A stretch of DNA of 64,000 nucleotides from Bacteroidota bacterium (GTDB taxonomy: Bacteria; Bacteroidota; Bacteroidia; Bacteroidales; Prolixibacteraceae), in the NCBI GenBank assembly GCA_030698405.1, contig JAUYMU010000061.1:62001-126000 (forward strand), in the 5' to 3' direction. This document shows, piece by piece, positions 61,676-64,000 of this stretch. Position 1 is the first letter of the stretch; every line of letters begins with the position of its first letter. The notes below the pieces were generated by a model. The model did no database searches and was not told the DNA's origin. It saw only the letters and a list, made by a program, of their open reading frames with translations. A program made the translations under genes and the position numbers.

Positions 61676-63155
61676 CTTCTTTCAGGTAGTTGAGTTGAAT
61701 TGCAGCATTTTGTATATCGGCATCGGTTTCTCCAAGTATTTCAGTCAATCGTTCCAATTCTTTCTCTGCTACTTCAATTTCTTCATCTTCAATCAACATA
61801 AACAGTTTGCTTAAATCTTTTCGGATGGTTTCGTTTCGTTCTTCAACTCCCATTAGGTTGTAGAGAATAGAACTTATTTCGCGCCCGTAGTGCTTCGGGG
61901 TTTGTTCTACCAATTGTCCGTCTTCGATAATCTTTACAAAGGTTTTTTCTGGCTTGGCATTCGAAAGTATTTGAGGTGAATGGGTGGCAATTAAATAGCT
62001 GATTTCGTTTGCGTGGTTCAATTCAACATTCTCTTCAATTTCGCTGATAAAACTGCGTTGCCATTTGGGATGTAAAAAAGTATCCGGTTCGTCGAATAGG
62101 AACAACGTGTTTTCACCTGCCAGTAATTCGGTAAGCCCTTTAATGGTGATGGATTGCTGTTCACCTTCACTTAAAATGCTGAATGTTTTTTGCTCTTCAT
62201 TTTCCTCTTTTATCAATTTTATTTGAATTTCATCCAAAAGATCATCAAAATACATGGTTCGAAGAACTTCAAATATAGCTCGTTCTTCCTCTAAAAACTC
62301 TTTAACTACGAAAAGAGTTTCCAGTCCATTGATGCTAATTAAAAGCCCGTCATAACCTATTTCTTCGACGGAAACATTTGATTTAATTAAGCTATAGTCC
62401 AAAAACTTATAATCTCCTTCAGTTCCTGAATAGTCAGGACATAAGAAATCCAAGAATCGTCTTACATCTCCGGTAGCTCCCCAAAAATCGTTAACTATAC
62501 TTCCAGAATCGGCCCAACGTGGTTCCTTCAATTTGATCTTAATACTCTCGACACCATTAATTTTGGCTTTCTCTTTCAAAAACTCCGGTACATCACCGTA
62601 TTCGTAAGACAATAGGCACAGCAAAATGACATTAAATTGTTTAGGTTCATGGTAGTAAAACTTAACCGGTGAACTTTCACCTTTGCGCAGGTTCTCTGAT
62701 AAAATCTTGTTATGAGGGGTGCAAATACTCTTCATAATTTCAGAATTCCCAGAATAATATATCACAATGCTTTTTGGTAAAAAATCCTGATATTTACTGA
62801 AACTCGGAGCCTTATAAAAAACTTCCTCACCTTCTGACAGAATTAACAACTCTGGCTTATAATCTTGGTCACTATTAATAATTATATCTAAAGGATGTGG
62901 TATGAAACCCTTGTAATCAGGAGGAAATTCTGAGAAATTTTGCTTAAAACGATATTCTAATTCAAATCCAAACTTTGATTTCTCGCCTAGCACAACACAG
63001 CTAAATATCTCGGCAATGGCTTCCAGTATGGTTGATTTACCTGAACCATTAATGCCAATCAAGACATTAATAAAATGCTTATCATCAGCTGGAAATTCGT
63101 AAGTGAAATCCTTAAATAGCTTGTATTCTTTGATGTATAACCGTTTTAGTTGCAT
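61662..63155 (-). CDS. PtuA-like AAA/ABC ATPase, restriction-associated
   Basis: 497 residues. Walker A GINGSGKST (34-42), signature LSEGEQQSITIKGL, Walker B TLFLFDEPDTFLHP and the sensor ATHSPQILSNA place it in the OLD-like/PtuA ATPase group. It overlaps hsdS by 10 bases and the HNH gene by 14. Likely senses phage infection and controls the PtuB-like nuclease; the restriction link is inferred from position. Confidence 0.88.
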   Translation of the reverse strand: MQLKRLYIKEYKLFKDFTYEFPADDKHFINVLIGINGSGKSTILEAIAEIFSCVVLGEKSKFGFELEYRFKQNFSEFPPDYKGFIPHPLDIIINSDQDYKPELLILSEGEEVFYKAPSFSKYQDFLPKSIVIYYSGNSEIMKSICTPHNKILSENLRKGESSPVKFYYHEPKQFNVILLCLLSYEYGDVPEFLKEKAKINGVESIKIKLKEPRWADSGSIVNDFWGATGDVRRFLDFLCPDYSGTEGDYKFLDYSLIKSNVSVEEIGYDGLLISINGLETLFVVKEFLEEERAIFEVLRTMYFDDLLDEIQIKLIKEENEEQKTFSILSEGEQQSITIKGLTELLAGENTLFLFDEPDTFLHPKWQRSFISEIEENVELNHANEISYLIATHSPQILSNAKPEKTFVKIIEDGQLVEQTPKHYGREISSILYNLMGVEERNETIRKDLSKLFMLIEDEEIEVAEKELERLTEILGETDADIQNAAIQLNYLKEDEAD

Positions 63156-64000
63156 GGCATAAATATTTTGCTTTCAAATTCGGAGATGGCAAGTTGGCGA
63201 TTGGTTCCAGCTTGATTTTTTTTGTTGGCAACTTCGTTTCTAATAGATTGTATCTGGGCTGAGATTATTCTCTGGGTTTCAATTGGTGGAATTATCACCG
63301 GAATTTCCAGAAATTCATAGGTATTAATACTTTCAACTGTAACTCCTTCTTTTTGGGATCGTTCTAAAATCATTTTCTGAAAGACGTTCAAAAAATTCAA
63401 AAAATATTCTTTCAGTACTAATTCCTCATTTATACCCATGGCTTTCAAATCTTGATTGATTGCCGTTTCTACTTCGGTTAGTGCGACAGGAAAAGAATGT
63501 CTTAAAATTCCGCTTCTGAAAACACCTAGCAAAGTCCCTTTGGGATAAACTTTCAATCCTCCTTCTTTTACGGCAAGGTTTGTAATTCTATCCTGTGCAT
63601 TTTTTAGATACAGCTCTTTCATATCTTTTGCGGATGTCCAGTAAATATCTCCTCCCCAAAAATCATTTCTTGATGTTGATGGAGTTTTCCCACCTTCAAA
63701 AAAGGTCAACAATGTTTTTATAGGTAGGATTGGATGTTTGACATTTTTAAATGAATACAATCTTCGCTTTAAAAGATGACTTAAAGCCCATCGCTCAATT
63801 TCCTTATATGCCAGAAAACTTAACCCATTAATGGCAATTGAACAATTATTTTTAACCACACCTAATTGATCAAACAAATACTTTTTAATCCCTTTCTCCA
63901 AGCTTTTCGCCACATCTTCGAGCCTTTTTGCTTCGGCTATTCGATTGTTATAGGCTTGAACCAAAATATTTTGCTCTTCGAGCGAGGGAAGTGGAATTAA
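63146..64000 (-). CDS. hsdS: Type I restriction specificity subunit HsdS (partial)
   Basis: C-terminal 284 residues; the 5' end lies beyond the window. A conserved spacer helix (SLEEQNILVQAYNNRIAEAKRLEDVAKSLE) then the second target-recognition domain (GGKTPSTSRNDFWGGDIYWTSAKDM, FRSGILRHSFPVAL) and the closing spacer (IPPIETQRIISAQIQSIRNEV). Reads DNA for HsdM/HsdR. Reading frame is open to the edge. Neighbours hsdM/hsdR are expected upstream. Confidence 0.9.
   Translation of the reverse strand, partial: LIPLPSLEEQNILVQAYNNRIAEAKRLEDVAKSLEKGIKKYLFDQLGVVKNNCSIAINGLSFLAYKEIERWALSHLLKRRLYSFKNVKHPILPIKTLLTFFEGGKTPSTSRNDFWGGDIYWTSAKDMKELYLKNAQDRITNLAVKEGGLKVYPKGTLLGVFRSGILRHSFPVALTEVETAINQDLKAMGINEELVLKEYFLNFLNVFQKMILERSQKEGVTVESINTYEFLEIPVIIPPIETQRIISAQIQSIRNEVANKKNQAGTNRQLAISEFESKIFMPCN

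Overview
The window looks like a chromosome segment of a member of the Bacteroidota, probably in or near the Marinilabiliales/Bacteroidales (Prolixibacteraceae-like; inferred from gene content, not from an rRNA gene). Supporting signs are Bacteroidota-type promoters (TAnnTTTG boxes, some with a TTG/TTTG box about 19 bases upstream), DapL-type lysine synthesis, a type III glutamine synthetase, a HU-CCDC81/SPOR protein, PorE-like OmpA lipoproteins and a purM-prfA-pyrF cluster. Housekeeping genes are moderately GC-rich by eye. Several accessory genes are visibly AT-rich and look imported.

Layout. 1-6.3 kb: dapL, an ORF6N DNA-binding gene with two related 31-base palindromes, rubrerythrin, sufE-sufT, aspS and a mazEF pair bounded by a duplicated leader. 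6.3-15.2 kb: palindromes, an AT-rich HNH nuclease, a 20/21-base phased repeat array, tadA, aroB-aroA, a GxxExxY gene between inverted repeats, dprA and a PepSY membrane protein. 15.2-19.4 kb: a three-gene cassette joined by ATGA overlaps and containing a TIGR04255 protein, an amidase, and a DUF2283/DUF4258 pair between two copies of a 33-base palindrome. 19.4-27.8 kb: rfbB, galE, the HU-CCDC81 protein, a methylthioadenosine salvage operon mtnA-aldolase-mtnP whose mtnP lacks its middle, a 213-base foldback element, a HAD phosphatase, two tRNA-Gln and a RhaD-like aldolase. 27.8-37.7 kb: a DapF-like protein with both catalytic cysteines changed to serine, paired with a LysA-like decarboxylase; a zeta-like kinase with a coupled 54-residue ORF; a glycosyltransferase, tsaC and an RluA-type synthase; a secreted protein/AmpG-like transporter/lipoprotein group between copies of a dispersed repeat; and tRNA-Gly, tRNA-Leu, tRNA-Gly. 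37.7-49.5 kb: mutS, a ParE-type toxin-antitoxin pair, a DUF4105 protein, groES-groEL, apbE, a VTT protein and an outer-membrane lipoprotein/barrel pair. 49.5-60.6 kb: purM-prfA-[DUF2971]-pyrF, two tandem PorE-like OmpA proteins and glnN. 61-64 kb: the end of a defence operon, hsdS then a PtuA-like ATPase and a PtuB-like HNH protein (Septu-like), cut by the window edge.

A recurring pattern is that small accessory modules (mazEF, DUF2283/DUF4258, GxxExxY, perhaps the 34-37 kb group) lie between short direct or inverted repeats, and that several palindrome families recur with conserved geometry. The candidates most worth following are the ATGA-coupled TIGR04255 cassette, the ORF6N gene with a matching internal and upstream palindrome, the cysteine-less DapF/LysA-like pair, the internally deleted mtnP, and the REP-like 33-base palindrome family. 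All assignments come from reading the sequence; no database search was run.
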